Shown here: piece after piece, positions 37,494 through 50,693 of the stretch
How the letters are laid out: every line of letters starts with the position of its first letter
How positions within the stretch are numbered: the stretch's first letter is position 1
NCBI RefSeq assembly: GCF_046127645.1
Contig: NZ_CP175919.1
Length of the DNA: 64,000 nt
Source: Clostridium_F caseinilyticum
GTDB taxonomy: Bacteria > Bacillota > Clostridia > Clostridiales > Clostridiaceae
Strand: one strand, 5' to 3'
Translations under genes and position numbers: made by a program
The notes under the pieces: model-generated
What the model saw: the letters and a program-made list of their open reading frames with translations, nothing else
What the model was told of the DNA's origin: nothing
The model's database searches: none

Positions 37494-37522
37494 TTGACAA
37501 AGAACAACAAATTTGTTAAGAT
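37494..37522 (+). promoter_or_regulatory. rRNA operon promoter
   Basis: TTGACA (37494-37499) and TAAGAT (37517-37522) are 17 bases apart, about 130 bases before the 16S 5' end. A boxA-like TGGTCTTTGAAAA follows near 37544. The rest of the gyrA-16S gap (37281-37493) shows no gene. Confidence 0.8.
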
Positions 37523-37552
37523 ATAAAAGTCGTTGAGGCGATGTGGTCTTTG

Positions 37553-37570
37553 AAAATTAAACAGAGAATT
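37553..37570 (+). other. Pre-16S processing stem, 5' arm
   Basis: These 18 bases are the exact reverse complement of 39201-39218 after the 16S gene. The pair forms the long stem cut by RNase III to release pre-16S rRNA. Confidence 0.85.
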
Positions 37571-37649
37571 AACAAGAAACATTCTTGTAACAGCCAGTAA
37601 GATAAGGTAATAAACCTTGTCAATGAATTTGAGAAGAGATTAAACTTTT

Positions 37650-39170
<1,521 letters not shown>

Positions 39171-39379
39171 TAGAAAGAAGAAAATTCTTTCTAAAGGCTG
39201 AATTCTCTGTTTAATTTTGAGAGACCATTCTCTCAAAATTAAGTTAAACATTAATATGTTTAACTAAGTGATTGTACCAAATCATAGATTTGGAACATCT
39301 ACTTATGTTCTTTGAAAATTGCACAGTGAATAAGTAAAGCTAAAGGTATAAAATCCTTTGTAATAATGAACAATTTTAA

Positions 39380-42281
<2,902 letters not shown>

Positions 42282-42336
42282 ATAAAAATTCACTGTGCAA
42301 TTTTGAGAGAAACAATAGAAAATTGTTAAATCTCTA

Positions 42337-42365
42337 TTGACAAATTGAAAAAAAGTAATTATAAT
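42337..42365 (+). promoter_or_regulatory. Full-consensus promoter in the 23S-5S spacer
   Basis: TTGACA (42337-42342), a 17-base spacer and TATAAT (42360-42365) match the sigma-A consensus perfectly. Initiation would fall at about 42372, the 5' end of 5S rRNA, so 5S and the two tRNAs may have their own transcript. Confidence 0.75.
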
Positions 42366-42372
42366 GTTAAAT

Positions 42373-42490
42373 ATCTGGTGATTATGGCTTGAAGGTAACA
42401 CCCGTTCCCATGCCGAACACGAAGGTTAAGCTTCAAAGCGCTGATGGTACTGCAGGGGAAGCCCTGTGGAAGAGTAAGTCGTTGCCAGAT
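42373..42490 (+). rRNA. rrf: 5S ribosomal RNA
   Basis: A 5S gene of about 117 bases. It starts TCTGGTGATTATGGC and ends GTTGCCAGAT, with the terminal stem TCTGG/CCAGA and the conserved CCCGTTCCCATGCCGAACAC segment. Confidence 0.95.
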
Positions 42491-42498
42491 GAAAACAT

Positions 42499-42575
42499 GG
42501 ATCTTTAGCTCAGTTGGTTAGAGCAACCGGCTCATAACCGGTAGGTCCGGGGTTCGAGTCCCTGAAGGTCCACCA
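42499..42575 (+). tRNA. tRNA with CAT anticodon (tRNA-Met or lysidine tRNA-Ile2)
   Basis: A 77-base cloverleaf with encoded CCA has anticodon loop CTCATAA. The body resembles Bacillus/Clostridium tRNA-Ile2, whose C34 is converted to lysidine, more than elongator tRNA-Met. Acceptor pair 4-69 is T-G here. It lies 8 bases after 5S and precedes tRNA-Ala, in the rRNA transcript. Confidence 0.9.
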
Positions 42576-42578
42576 TTT

Positions 42579-42654
42579 GGGGGTATAGCTCAGTTGGGAG
42601 AGCACCTGCCTTGCAAGCAGGGGGTCAGGAGTTCGAATCTCCTTATCTCCACCA
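42579..42654 (+). tRNA. tRNA-Ala(TGC)
   Basis: A 76-base cloverleaf with anticodon TGC in CTTGCAA and encoded CCA. It is the last gene of the rRNA operon. The acceptor stem contains two G-T wobbles (3-70 and 5-68). Confidence 0.95.
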
Positions 42655-42660
42655 TTAGAA

Positions 42661-42702
42661 ATAAGATACTTATGATGATTCATAAGTATCTTATTTTTTT
42701 AT
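42661..42702 (+). terminator. rRNA operon terminator
   Basis: A 14-bp perfect stem (42661-42674 with 42681-42694) has a 6-nt loop, and a run of T residues follows directly after tRNA-Ala. Confidence 0.9.
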
Positions 42703-42819
42703 ATCCATTTAAAAACAAACAAATTTATTGTAAACTAATAATATAAGATTATTTAGATAAGGAGGTTTAATAAAATAGTATATAGAATTAAGCAATTTTA
42801 CTGGAGTGCTACTGCTAAA

Positions 42820-43272
42820 TTGGAATTTCACGATATAATTTATATAAATATGCATCTAGATGATGAAGAATTAGACATTTTTAATAAATTATCTATAAGT
42901 GAACAAAAACATTCTATAAGAGTAGCTTATGATGTTGAAAAGTTATACGAAGAAGGGAAGTTTAAACTCACTAAAAGTGAGTTTATAAAAGTAGCTTTGT
43001 TGCATGATATAGGGAAAATAGATTATAAAGTTAATATTATAAAAAAAAGTATAATAGTAATCTTAGACAAAATTACAAATTCTAGAATAAAAAGATTTCA
43101 AAATATTAAGTCAGTTTATTCTCATTATAATCATCCTTATTTAGGATATTGTATTTTAAAAAATTATAATAAATATAGTGAAGAAATGTTATATTTAATT
43201 AAAAACCATCATAATGAAAGTATTATAAATAAAGAATTAAATCTATTAATATATAGTGATAATTTAAATTAA
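42820..43272 (+). CDS. HD-domain phosphohydrolase-like protein
   Basis: This protein of about 150 residues has the HD signature: the buried His in SEQKHSIRVAYDVE, LLHDIGK, and a later HH pair (KNHHNE). It may hydrolyse a phosphoester such as a nucleotide, but the substrate is unknown. The only conventional start is TTG at 42820 with no ribosome site. A strong AAGGAGG at 42759-42765 instead points to an ATA codon at 42775, which would add 15 residues (IVYRIKQFYWSATAK). I give the conservative start. It precedes niaR by 15 bases. Confidence 0.7.
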   Translation: MEFHDIIYINMHLDDEELDIFNKLSISEQKHSIRVAYDVEKLYEEGKFKLTKSEFIKVALLHDIGKIDYKVNIIKKSIIVILDKITNSRIKRFQNIKSVYSHYNHPYLGYCILKNYNKYSEEMLYLIKNHHNESIINKELNLLIYSDNLN

Positions 43273-43287
43273 TAAGGTGGTGATATT

Positions 43288-43809
43288 ATGAATTCAATAG
43301 AGAGAAGAAAAAGCATTGAAAATATGTTAATAAAAAATGATAAACCTATTAAAGGTAATGAGATAGGGCAAATTTTAGGGGTTACAAGGCAAGTTATAGT
43401 AAAAGATATAGCTATTCTAAGAGCTGCTGGTAAAAATATAATAGCAACGCCTGAAGGATATTTAATGCCCAATGAAAACAAACAATTAATAAGAAAAATT
43501 ATAGCTGTATGTCATGATAGTGAAGATATAAAAAATGAATTAGAGATTATAGTTAAATTTGGAGGAATAGTAGAAGATGTAGTAGTAGAACATCCTGTAT
43601 ATGGAGAAATAAAAGCTATGTTGATGATTAAATCTATGTATGATATAGATAATTTTATACAAAGTATAAAAAACAATAAAGCAGAACCTTTATTAATACT
43701 CACTGGAGGAATTCATTTGCATACAATATCTTCAGATGGTGAAGGTATAATGAATAAAATAATAGAGGAATTAAAGAAAAAAAATTATTTAGTAGATGAG
43801 GAAAAATAG
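43288..43809 (+). CDS. niaR: Transcription repressor NiaR (niacin-responsive)
   Basis: This 173-residue regulator has an N-terminal winged helix (IKGNEIGQILGVTRQVIVKD). The C-terminal 3H domain carries histidines at VVVEHPVYGE and GIHLHTI, which bind metal and nicotinic acid. In Firmicutes it represses NAD synthesis and niacin uptake genes. No such genes are adjacent. AGGTGGTG precedes the ATG. The next start overlaps its end region by two bases, so they are likely cotranscribed. Confidence 0.9.
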   Translation: MNSIERRKSIENMLIKNDKPIKGNEIGQILGVTRQVIVKDIAILRAAGKNIIATPEGYLMPNENKQLIRKIIAVCHDSEDIKNELEIIVKFGGIVEDVVVEHPVYGEIKAMLMIKSMYDIDNFIQSIKNNKAEPLLILTGGIHLHTISSDGEGIMNKIIEELKKKNYLVDEEK

Positions 43810-43810
43810 A

Positions 43811-44974
43811 ATGGATAAAGTAGCTCTTTTAAAATGTGATGAATATGATTTAAAAAAAGTAGAAAAAACCATACGAAATGGATTTGAACTTTTAGGGGGT
43901 GAATCCTTTTTAAAAAGGATTATACCATATAATAGTAAAGTACTTTTAAAACCTAATATGCTTAGTATTGAAAATGAAGGTTCTCCTGTAGTAACTAATA
44001 GTGTAGTTTTTGAGGCTTTAATAAGAATATTAAGAGATTATTCTAATAATATATCCTTTGGAGACTCACCTGGATTTGGAGATTCTAAAAGGGCGGCTGA
44101 AAAATCTGGATTACTTAGTATAGCAAATAAATATAATGTAACATTTAAAGATTTTAAAGATTCTATTAATGTAAGTTGTGATAATTCTATTTTATGTAGA
44201 TCTTGGACTGTAGCGAAAGCAGCCTATGAAACAGATGTATTAATAACATTGCCTAAGTTAAAGACTCATGCTATGGCTTATTTTACTGGTGCAGTAAAGA
44301 ATCAGTTTGGATGTGTACCAGGAACTTTAAAAGCTACTTGGCATACAAGAATGCCTAATGCAAATAATTTCTGTAAAATGTTACTGGATTTAAATACATT
44401 ATTACAAACTGATTTTGCTATATTAGATGGTATTATAGCTATGGAAGGGAATGGACCGAAAAGTGGAACTCCATATAATCTTAATACAATTATAATGGGA
44501 GATAGTCTTACAGCAGTGGATTCAGTTGCTGTTAAAATAATAGGATATGATAATCCATTAGAGATTCCTGTGTTAAAAGAGGCTTATGATAGTAATTGGG
44601 GAAGTGTTTTTTTAAAGGATATAGAGATACTAGGTGAAAAAATCGATAGCATGACTGTAGATGATTTTAAACTTTGTAGAGAAGGTGGGGATTTTTATTT
44701 TATAAATCCTAAAGTTACAAATTTTTTAAAGGATATTATTGCACCAGATCCTACTTTAATAGAACAAAAATGTATAGGATGCAGTAGATGTGCTGAAGTA
44801 TGTCCTGAAAAACCAAATGTTATAGATATGATAAAAAAGAAAGATAAAAAAATACCAGTTTGGGATATGAAAAAATGTATAAGATGTTTTTGTTGTCAAG
44901 AACTTTGCCCTAAGGGAGCTATAGAAACTAAATATTCTTTAATTGGCAGATTATTAAATAGAAATGGTAGGTGA
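43811..44974 (+). CDS. DUF362 protein with two 4Fe-4S clusters
   Basis: This protein of about 387 residues has an N-terminal DUF362 domain (KPNMLSIENEGSPVVTN, KLKTHAMAYFTGAVKNQFG). The C-terminal bacterial-type ferredoxin has two CxxCxxC...CP motifs (CIGCSRCAEVCP and CIRCFCCQELCP). It is a cytosolic electron-transfer or redox protein of unknown partner, common in anaerobes. An in-frame start at 43796 lies inside niaR; GAGG before the ATG at 43811 favours the shorter form. The UPF0182 gene follows within 5 bases. Confidence 0.88.
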   Translation: MDKVALLKCDEYDLKKVEKTIRNGFELLGGESFLKRIIPYNSKVLLKPNMLSIENEGSPVVTNSVVFEALIRILRDYSNNISFGDSPGFGDSKRAAEKSGLLSIANKYNVTFKDFKDSINVSCDNSILCRSWTVAKAAYETDVLITLPKLKTHAMAYFTGAVKNQFGCVPGTLKATWHTRMPNANNFCKMLLDLNTLLQTDFAILDGIIAMEGNGPKSGTPYNLNTIIMGDSLTAVDSVAVKIIGYDNPLEIPVLKEAYDSNWGSVFLKDIEILGEKIDSMTVDDFKLCREGGDFYFINPKVTNFLKDIIAPDPTLIEQKCIGCSRCAEVCPEKPNVIDMIKKKDKKIPVWDMKKCIRCFCCQELCPKGAIETKYSLIGRLLNRNGR

Positions 44975-44978
44975 TAAA

Positions 44979-47660
44979 ATGAAAAATAAAAAGGCATTGT
45001 TTATACCGTTACTCATAATAATTTTACTCATAGCATTCTTTAATAAAATAATAAATTTTACAATTAATGTAAACTGGTTCAAAGAAGTAAATTACTTACC
45101 AATATATTTCACTAGAATAAAATCTATAATTATTTTAATGATTCCTATATTTATAATATTTTTTATATCTATATGGATATATTATAAAAGTCTTATGCTA
45201 AACAAAAATAGAAGAGAAATAAATGTAGATTTAAATAAAAAAGGTTATGAGGAAAAATTATTTTTAATTTTTAATTTTATAGTATCTATATTTTTAGCTT
45301 ATATATTTTCAAGTAGCTATTGGTATAGGATATTACAATTTAATAATTCCATAGATTTTAATGTGAGGGATCCTATATTTTCCAAAGATATTTCTTTTTA
45401 TGTATTTAAATTACCACTTTTTGAATCTTTATATAAAGTTATAATTGCATTATTATTATTTTTAGTTATAACAACATTTATAACTTATTTTATTTTAGAG
45501 GCTAAGTATAAAATTGAAAGTAGAAAGGATATAAATTTAAAAAATATAAATTATGGTATAAAATCTTTTGCAGGAAAACAATTAGCCATTGTATCTGGGC
45601 TTATAATTTTATTTATATCTTTTGGACATTTAATAAAAATATGGAATTTAGTTTATAGCAATAATGGAGTAGCTTTTGGTGCTAGTTACACTGATATTCA
45701 TGCTACTTTATTATTTTATAAAATAATAGTAGTAGTTACACTAATTTCATCTATAGTTACATTCTTAAGTATATTAAAGGGAAAATTTAAACCAGTAAGT
45801 ATATGTATATGTATAACTATATTTTTATTAGTATCACAAAATGTAGCATCCTTTTTAGTACAAAACTTTATAGTTAAATCTAATGAAAAAACTTTAGAAC
45901 AACCATATATAAAAAATAATATAGATTTAACAAGAAAAGCTTTTGCATTAGATGATATTGAAATAAGAGATTTTGATATTAAGAACGATTTACAAAAGCA
46001 AGATATTGTAGATAATAAAGCAAGTATAGACAATGTAAGAATAAATTCTTTTAAACCCACATTAGAATTTTATAATCAAGTTCAAATAATAAGGTATTAC
46101 TATACTTTTAATGATGTAGATATTGATAGATACAATATAGATGGAAAATATAATCAAGTATTTTTGGCTGCAAGAGAAATAGATACAGAGGCTTTAAATC
46201 CAAACACATGGCAAAATAGACATTTAATATATACACATGGCTTTGGAGCTGTTATGAACAAAGTAAATTCTGTAACCAGTGAAGGACAACCTGATTTTGT
46301 TATAAAAGATATACCACCTTATAATAAGACGAATATAAAATTGACTAATCCTAGGATATATTTCGGGGAAAAAACTAATGATTATGTTATAGTAAATACT
46401 AAAATAAATGAATTTGATTATCCTAAAGAAGATTCTAACAAAACTAACAAATATAATGGACATGCAGGAATAAAAATGAATTTTCTTAATAAAGTATTAT
46501 TTGCTATAAATAAAAAGGATATTAATTTTCTTTTATCAAAGGATATTAAAAAAGATAGCAAAATAATAATAAATAGAAATATTGTAGAAAGAGTAAAAAA
46601 AATAGCACCTTTTTTAACTTACGATAGTGACCCTTATATGGTTATATATAATGGTAAAATATATTGGATAATAGATGCTTATACTACAACAAATAGATAT
46701 CCCTATTCAGAACCTTACGATAATATAAACTATATAAGGAATTCAGCTAAAGTAGTAGTAGATTCTGTAGATGGAGATGTAAACTTTTATATAACAGATA
46801 AAAAAGATCCTATAATTAATAGCTATGCTAAAATATTTAAAGGAATATTTAAAGAAGAAAAAGATGCACCTAAAGAAATAAGGGAGCATTTTAGATATCC
46901 AAGAGACCTATTTAATATCCAAAGCAAAGTATTGGGAAGATATCACGTAAAAGATCCTGGTGTATTTTATAATGGTGAAGATTTATGGGAAGTATCTAAG
47001 GATCAAAAACAAGTTGAAGGAGAAACTAATACAAATGATGCTCCTTATATAATTATGAAATTACCAGAACAGAATAAGGAAGAAATGGTACTTCTAAATT
47101 ATTTTAATGTAATGAAGAAGGATAATATGATAGCATTATTTGGAGCAAGAATGGATGGAGATCAATATGGTAAAAAAATATTATATAAACTTCCATCAGA
47201 TAAAACAATATATAGTCCATATTTATTTAAGCAAAAAATAAATCAAGATACTAATATATCTAAAGAATTATCATTGTGGAATAAAGAAGGTTCACAGGTA
47301 CAATATGGCGATACTATAATATTACCTATAAAAAATTCTCTTCTTTATATAGAACCACTATATTTAAGAGCTAGTGGAAAAAGTAGTATACCAGAAATGA
47401 AAAGAGTAATATTATCTTATAATGATAAATTAGTTCTATCATCTAATATTCAAGATGGCATAAAAGAAATATTTGATTCTAAAGATAATAAAATAAATGA
47501 TAAGAATGAAAAAAGTGTTACAAAGACTATAGATGATTCAAAACTAAAAAAAGCTAAAGAATACTATGATGAAGCTATAAAATCTCAAAAAAATGGAGAT
47601 TGGACTAAATATGGAGAAAATATAAATAAATTAGGTGATCTATTAAATGATATAAAATAA
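44979..47660 (+). CDS. UPF0182 family membrane protein
   Basis: This protein of about 893 residues has roughly seven membrane segments in the first 310 residues, then a large soluble part predicted outside the cell. That part contains YDSDPYMVIYNGKIYWIIDAYTTTNRYPYSE, a known UPF0182 block written here in two overlapping pieces: YDSDPYMVIYNGKIYW and IIDAYTTTNRYPYSE. The C-terminus ends in a lysine-rich helix. Function is unknown across the family. AGGTGA precedes the ATG at 44979; an earlier GTG in the preceding gene is rejected. Confidence 0.88.
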   Translation: MKNKKALFIPLLIIILLIAFFNKIINFTINVNWFKEVNYLPIYFTRIKSIIILMIPIFIIFFISIWIYYKSLMLNKNRREINVDLNKKGYEEKLFLIFNFIVSIFLAYIFSSSYWYRILQFNNSIDFNVRDPIFSKDISFYVFKLPLFESLYKVIIALLLFLVITTFITYFILEAKYKIESRKDINLKNINYGIKSFAGKQLAIVSGLIILFISFGHLIKIWNLVYSNNGVAFGASYTDIHATLLFYKIIVVVTLISSIVTFLSILKGKFKPVSICICITIFLLVSQNVASFLVQNFIVKSNEKTLEQPYIKNNIDLTRKAFALDDIEIRDFDIKNDLQKQDIVDNKASIDNVRINSFKPTLEFYNQVQIIRYYYTFNDVDIDRYNIDGKYNQVFLAAREIDTEALNPNTWQNRHLIYTHGFGAVMNKVNSVTSEGQPDFVIKDIPPYNKTNIKLTNPRIYFGEKTNDYVIVNTKINEFDYPKEDSNKTNKYNGHAGIKMNFLNKVLFAINKKDINFLLSKDIKKDSKIIINRNIVERVKKIAPFLTYDSDPYMVIYNGKIYWIIDAYTTTNRYPYSEPYDNINYIRNSAKVVVDSVDGDVNFYITDKKDPIINSYAKIFKGIFKEEKDAPKEIREHFRYPRDLFNIQSKVLGRYHVKDPGVFYNGEDLWEVSKDQKQVEGETNTNDAPYIIMKLPEQNKEEMVLLNYFNVMKKDNMIALFGARMDGDQYGKKILYKLPSDKTIYSPYLFKQKINQDTNISKELSLWNKEGSQVQYGDTIILPIKNSLLYIEPLYLRASGKSSIPEMKRVILSYNDKLVLSSNIQDGIKEIFDSKDNKINDKNEKSVTKTIDDSKLKKAKEYYDEAIKSQKNGDWTKYGENINKLGDLLNDIK

Positions 47661-47674
47661 AATTTTTATTTTTA

Positions 47675-47712
47675 AAGAATCCTTGTATTTTACAAGGGTT
47701 CTTATTTGTTTT
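47675..47712 (+). terminator. Terminator after the UPF0182 gene
   Basis: A stem of about 12 bp with one G-T pair (47675-47688 with 47691-47703) precedes a T-rich stretch. Confidence 0.75.
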
Positions 47713-47779
47713 TTGATTAAATTAGCATTTATATGTAAATAATAGCATTATATAGAAAAATAATTTGGAGTGATTAAAT

Positions 47780-48559
47780 TTGAAATTTAAAAAGATTGTA
47801 TATATTGTTATATTTACTTTAATAATATTATTCATACCTTGTTTTATGCATACAAAAAAGGAAGTAAGTACAACCAATAAGTTAGAGAATAAAACTAAAA
47901 AAGAAATAAATAAAAGCGAAGTAGACAGAAATGAAATAGCAGTATTTTCTTCTAATACTTGTTTTAAAAAAACTTATTATATAAATAAAAATAAAGTTCC
48001 AGTGTATAAAAATTTTGATTATAATAGTGAAGTATTATATTATTTATATGAAGATGATATAGTGGTTAGTTATAAAGAACAAAATGGATATATCTTTTGT
48101 GAAGAAGGGAATTTAGGAAGAAAAGGGTGGATTAAAAAAAATAAAGAAAATCTTAAAGGAATTTTACATAAAAATACTGAATATAAAGTAGATGTGGACT
48201 TAATAGATCAGAATATTAAGGTATACAAAAATGATCAAATAATAAAGAATATTAAATGTTCAACAGGGATTATAGGGAAACAAGATACAGAAACTCCATT
48301 AGGTGTTTTTTATATTACAAATAGGGGAAAATATTTTTATAGCAATAAATATAATCAAGGTGGTAGACATTACATTAAATTTTTTGCAAATTATTTAATT
48401 CATTCTATACCTGTAGACAAAAATGGTAATATAATAGAAGAAGAAAAAGATAAATTAGGATTTCCAGCATCTCATGGGTGTATAAGAGTACCTATGGAGG
48501 ATTCAAAATGGTTATATAAAAACATACCTGATAAATCTTTAATAATTATACATTATTAA
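47780..48559 (+). CDS. L,D-transpeptidase (YkuD) with SH3-like domain
   Basis: This 259-residue exported enzyme has one N-terminal hydrophobic segment (about 6-22) that acts as signal or anchor. A bacterial SH3-like region (about 68-118) precedes the YkuD domain. The catalytic motif is SHGCIRVP with Cys234, and the upstream His is in LIHSIP. It makes 3-3 peptidoglycan cross-links or attaches proteins to the wall. The start is TTG, 8 bases after GGAGTG. The flavoprotein gene follows 24 bases later. Confidence 0.9.
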   Translation: MKFKKIVYIVIFTLIILFIPCFMHTKKEVSTTNKLENKTKKEINKSEVDRNEIAVFSSNTCFKKTYYINKNKVPVYKNFDYNSEVLYYLYEDDIVVSYKEQNGYIFCEEGNLGRKGWIKKNKENLKGILHKNTEYKVDVDLIDQNIKVYKNDQIIKNIKCSTGIIGKQDTETPLGVFYITNRGKYFYSNKYNQGGRHYIKFFANYLIHSIPVDKNGNIIEEEKDKLGFPASHGCIRVPMEDSKWLYKNIPDKSLIIIHY

Positions 48560-48582
48560 AATGAAGAGAAAGGCTGATAAAA

Positions 48583-49980
48583 ATGGATTATGATGTGATG
48601 ATATTAGGTGGGGGAATAATTGGATGTGCATTAGCTTATGAATTGTCAAAATATAGTTTAAATATAGCCTTAATAGAAAAGGATTATGATATAGCAGATG
48701 ATGTAGCATTTATAAATTCATCTGTAGTTTACGATGGAGTAGAATGTGAAGATAATTTAGCAGCTAATTTAGAGCTAAATGGCAATAATTTAATGGAGGA
48801 AATAGCTAAAAAATTTAAAATTCCATTTAAAAGGACAGGGTCATTAATAATAGCTCAAAATGATGATGAAGTATCTAATATAGAAAATATGCATAATAAA
48901 GCTTTACAAAGAGGAATAAAGAATATAAAAATATTAACTAAAGCTGAAGTAGAAAAAATAGAACCAAATTTAAATATAGATTTTAAAAAGGCATTATATT
49001 CTAAAAATACAGCATCTATAGCACCTTTTGATTTAGCTATATCCTATGGAGAAATTGCTTTTGATAATGGAGTAAATTTTAAATTAGAGGAAGAAGTTTT
49101 AGAAATACAAAAATTGTCTAAGGGATATAAAATTATAACCAATAAAAATAAATTTAACTGTAATATAGTTATAAATACAACTCCGGATGAGAATTTTGGT
49201 ATATATTCAGATACTAAAAGAAATTATAAAAAAAGTAATTTGAATTATTTGTTAATAGAAAAAAATTCAATTAAAGAATTTAATAACATAGTGATAAAGT
49301 TAGGTAACAATGAAGATATAAAAAAAGTTTTAGCAGTACCAACAGTTCAAGGTAATATGGTTTTAGCTGTAGATGCATATGAAAAGATAAATTATAAGGA
49401 TACATTGGATGTTTCTCTTTCTATATTAGATGAAATAAATGAGATGGATATAAATAACTTTTATCAATTTCCGTATTATGATGATAGTATAGTCATAGAT
49501 GATAGTTTAATAGACAAGGGATATATAAAAGTTATAGTGAATCATTATGGACAAGTAACAATGACGCCTTATATAGCAAAGATTGTTACAGAGACTATAG
49601 TTAGCAATATAAAATGTGTGTTAAAGAAAGAATTTATAGACAAAAGAAGAGACTATTATAAATTTAGTGAATTATCTTTAGAAGAAAGAAATAAAATTAT
49701 AAAGATGGATAAAAGATATGGAAAGATAATATGTGCTTGTAATAAGGTGACGGAAGGAGAAATTATAGATGCTATAAGAAGGCCTTTAGGTGCAAGAACA
49801 TTAGAGGGCGTAAAAAGAAGAACAGGGGCTGCTTTTGGTAGTTGTCAAGGAACTTATTGTTTAAATAAAGTTGCATCAATATTAGCTAGAGAAACAAATA
49901 AATTTATGACAGATATAGTTAAGGATTCAAAGAATTCAAAAATTACACCCTGTAGAATTAAAGAATTTAATACAATTTAA
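48583..49980 (+). CDS. FAD-dependent oxidoreductase with BFD-like [2Fe-2S] domain (GlpA-like)
   Basis: This 465-residue enzyme has an N-terminal FAD site (GGGIIGCALAYEL, about 9-21) of the DAO/GlpA fold. The C-terminal BFD-like domain has cysteines in IICACNKVTEGEI and GSCQGTYC. It resembles GlpA-type glycerol-3-phosphate or amino-acid dehydrogenases that pass electrons to a second flavoprotein and a DUF1667 protein. The DUF1667 gene follows after 18 bases, but the usual middle flavoprotein is absent. The substrate is unproven. Confidence 0.82.
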   Translation: MDYDVMILGGGIIGCALAYELSKYSLNIALIEKDYDIADDVAFINSSVVYDGVECEDNLAANLELNGNNLMEEIAKKFKIPFKRTGSLIIAQNDDEVSNIENMHNKALQRGIKNIKILTKAEVEKIEPNLNIDFKKALYSKNTASIAPFDLAISYGEIAFDNGVNFKLEEEVLEIQKLSKGYKIITNKNKFNCNIVINTTPDENFGIYSDTKRNYKKSNLNYLLIEKNSIKEFNNIVIKLGNNEDIKKVLAVPTVQGNMVLAVDAYEKINYKDTLDVSLSILDEINEMDINNFYQFPYYDDSIVIDDSLIDKGYIKVIVNHYGQVTMTPYIAKIVTETIVSNIKCVLKKEFIDKRRDYYKFSELSLEERNKIIKMDKRYGKIICACNKVTEGEIIDAIRRPLGARTLEGVKRRTGAAFGSCQGTYCLNKVASILARETNKFMTDIVKDSKNSKITPCRIKEFNTI

Positions 49981-49997
49981 TTTTAGGAGGAATAAAG

Positions 49998-50351
49998 GTG
50001 ATTAGAGAATTTATTTGTAATGGATGCAATAAAAAATGTATAATATCACTTTATAATAATAATCATAATACTATAAAAGGTAACCAATGTAATTTAGGAA
50101 TGGATTATGCTAAAAATTATGCTAATAGTAGTAAAGACATTTTTACTACATTAGTTAGAATAAAGGGGTCTAAATACAATGTATTACCAGTAAAAAGTAG
50201 TGAACCTATAGAAAAATCTCTTTGGGTAGAGTGCTCTAAAGCCTTAAGTAGATTATATGTAGGTTATCCTATTGAAATTGGAGATGTAATTTGTAAAAAT
50301 ATTTTAAACACTGGAGTAGATATAATAGCAAGTAAAAATATTAATGAGTAA
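49998..50351 (+). CDS. DUF1667 domain protein
   Basis: This 117-residue protein matches DUF1667: N-terminal cysteines (CNGCNKKC, then GNQCNLG) suited to bind Fe-S or zinc. The VLPVKSSEPIEKSL and IEIGDVICKNILNTGVD blocks follow. Family members are small partners of GlpA-like and NAD-linked flavoproteins. TAGGAGG precedes the GTG start. It is the last gene before the serS leader. Confidence 0.85.
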   Translation: MIREFICNGCNKKCIISLYNNNHNTIKGNQCNLGMDYAKNYANSSKDIFTTLVRIKGSKYNVLPVKSSEPIEKSLWVECSKALSRLYVGYPIEIGDVICKNILNTGVDIIASKNINE

Positions 50352-50378
50352 ATTGGTACCTAAAATTAATAAGTATTA

Positions 50379-50407
50379 TTGACATATAATTGTAGTATTT
50401 ATATAAT
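50379..50407 (+). promoter_or_regulatory. serS promoter
   Basis: TTGACA (50379-50384) and TATAAT (50402-50407) are 17 bases apart, a full-consensus promoter. It starts transcription about 30 bases before the T-box leader. Confidence 0.8.
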
Positions 50408-50440
50408 TTTATTAAATTTATGTTTATAATTAAATATTAA

Positions 50441-50655
50441 AACCGGTGAAGAGGAATAGTAACTGTATGAAGTTTCAAGAGAGTTAACGAGTGGTGTAAG
50501 TTAATAACATTATATTGTGAATCCACCTCTGAGGGACTGCGATAAAAACAGTACGGGTAACCGTTATTTTAATTAAGATAGGATCATTTATGATCAATTA
50601 GGGTGGCAACGCGGAGCTTTTCGTCCCTTTTATAGGGATGAAGGGCTTTTTTTTA
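50441..50655 (+). promoter_or_regulatory. T-box riboswitch (serine) of serS
   Basis: The leader has a long stem I region, and the T-box sequence AGGGTGGCAACGCGG lies at 50600-50614. The terminator stem (about 50615-50628 with 50634-50647) ends in a T run. The segment GTGAATCCACC places a TCC serine codon at the expected specifier position. Uncharged tRNA-Ser(GGA) should favour the antiterminator and raise serS expression. Confidence 0.92.
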
Positions 50656-50693
50656 TTATATTAAAAATTATAAAATTTGGAGGGAGGAAGTAT

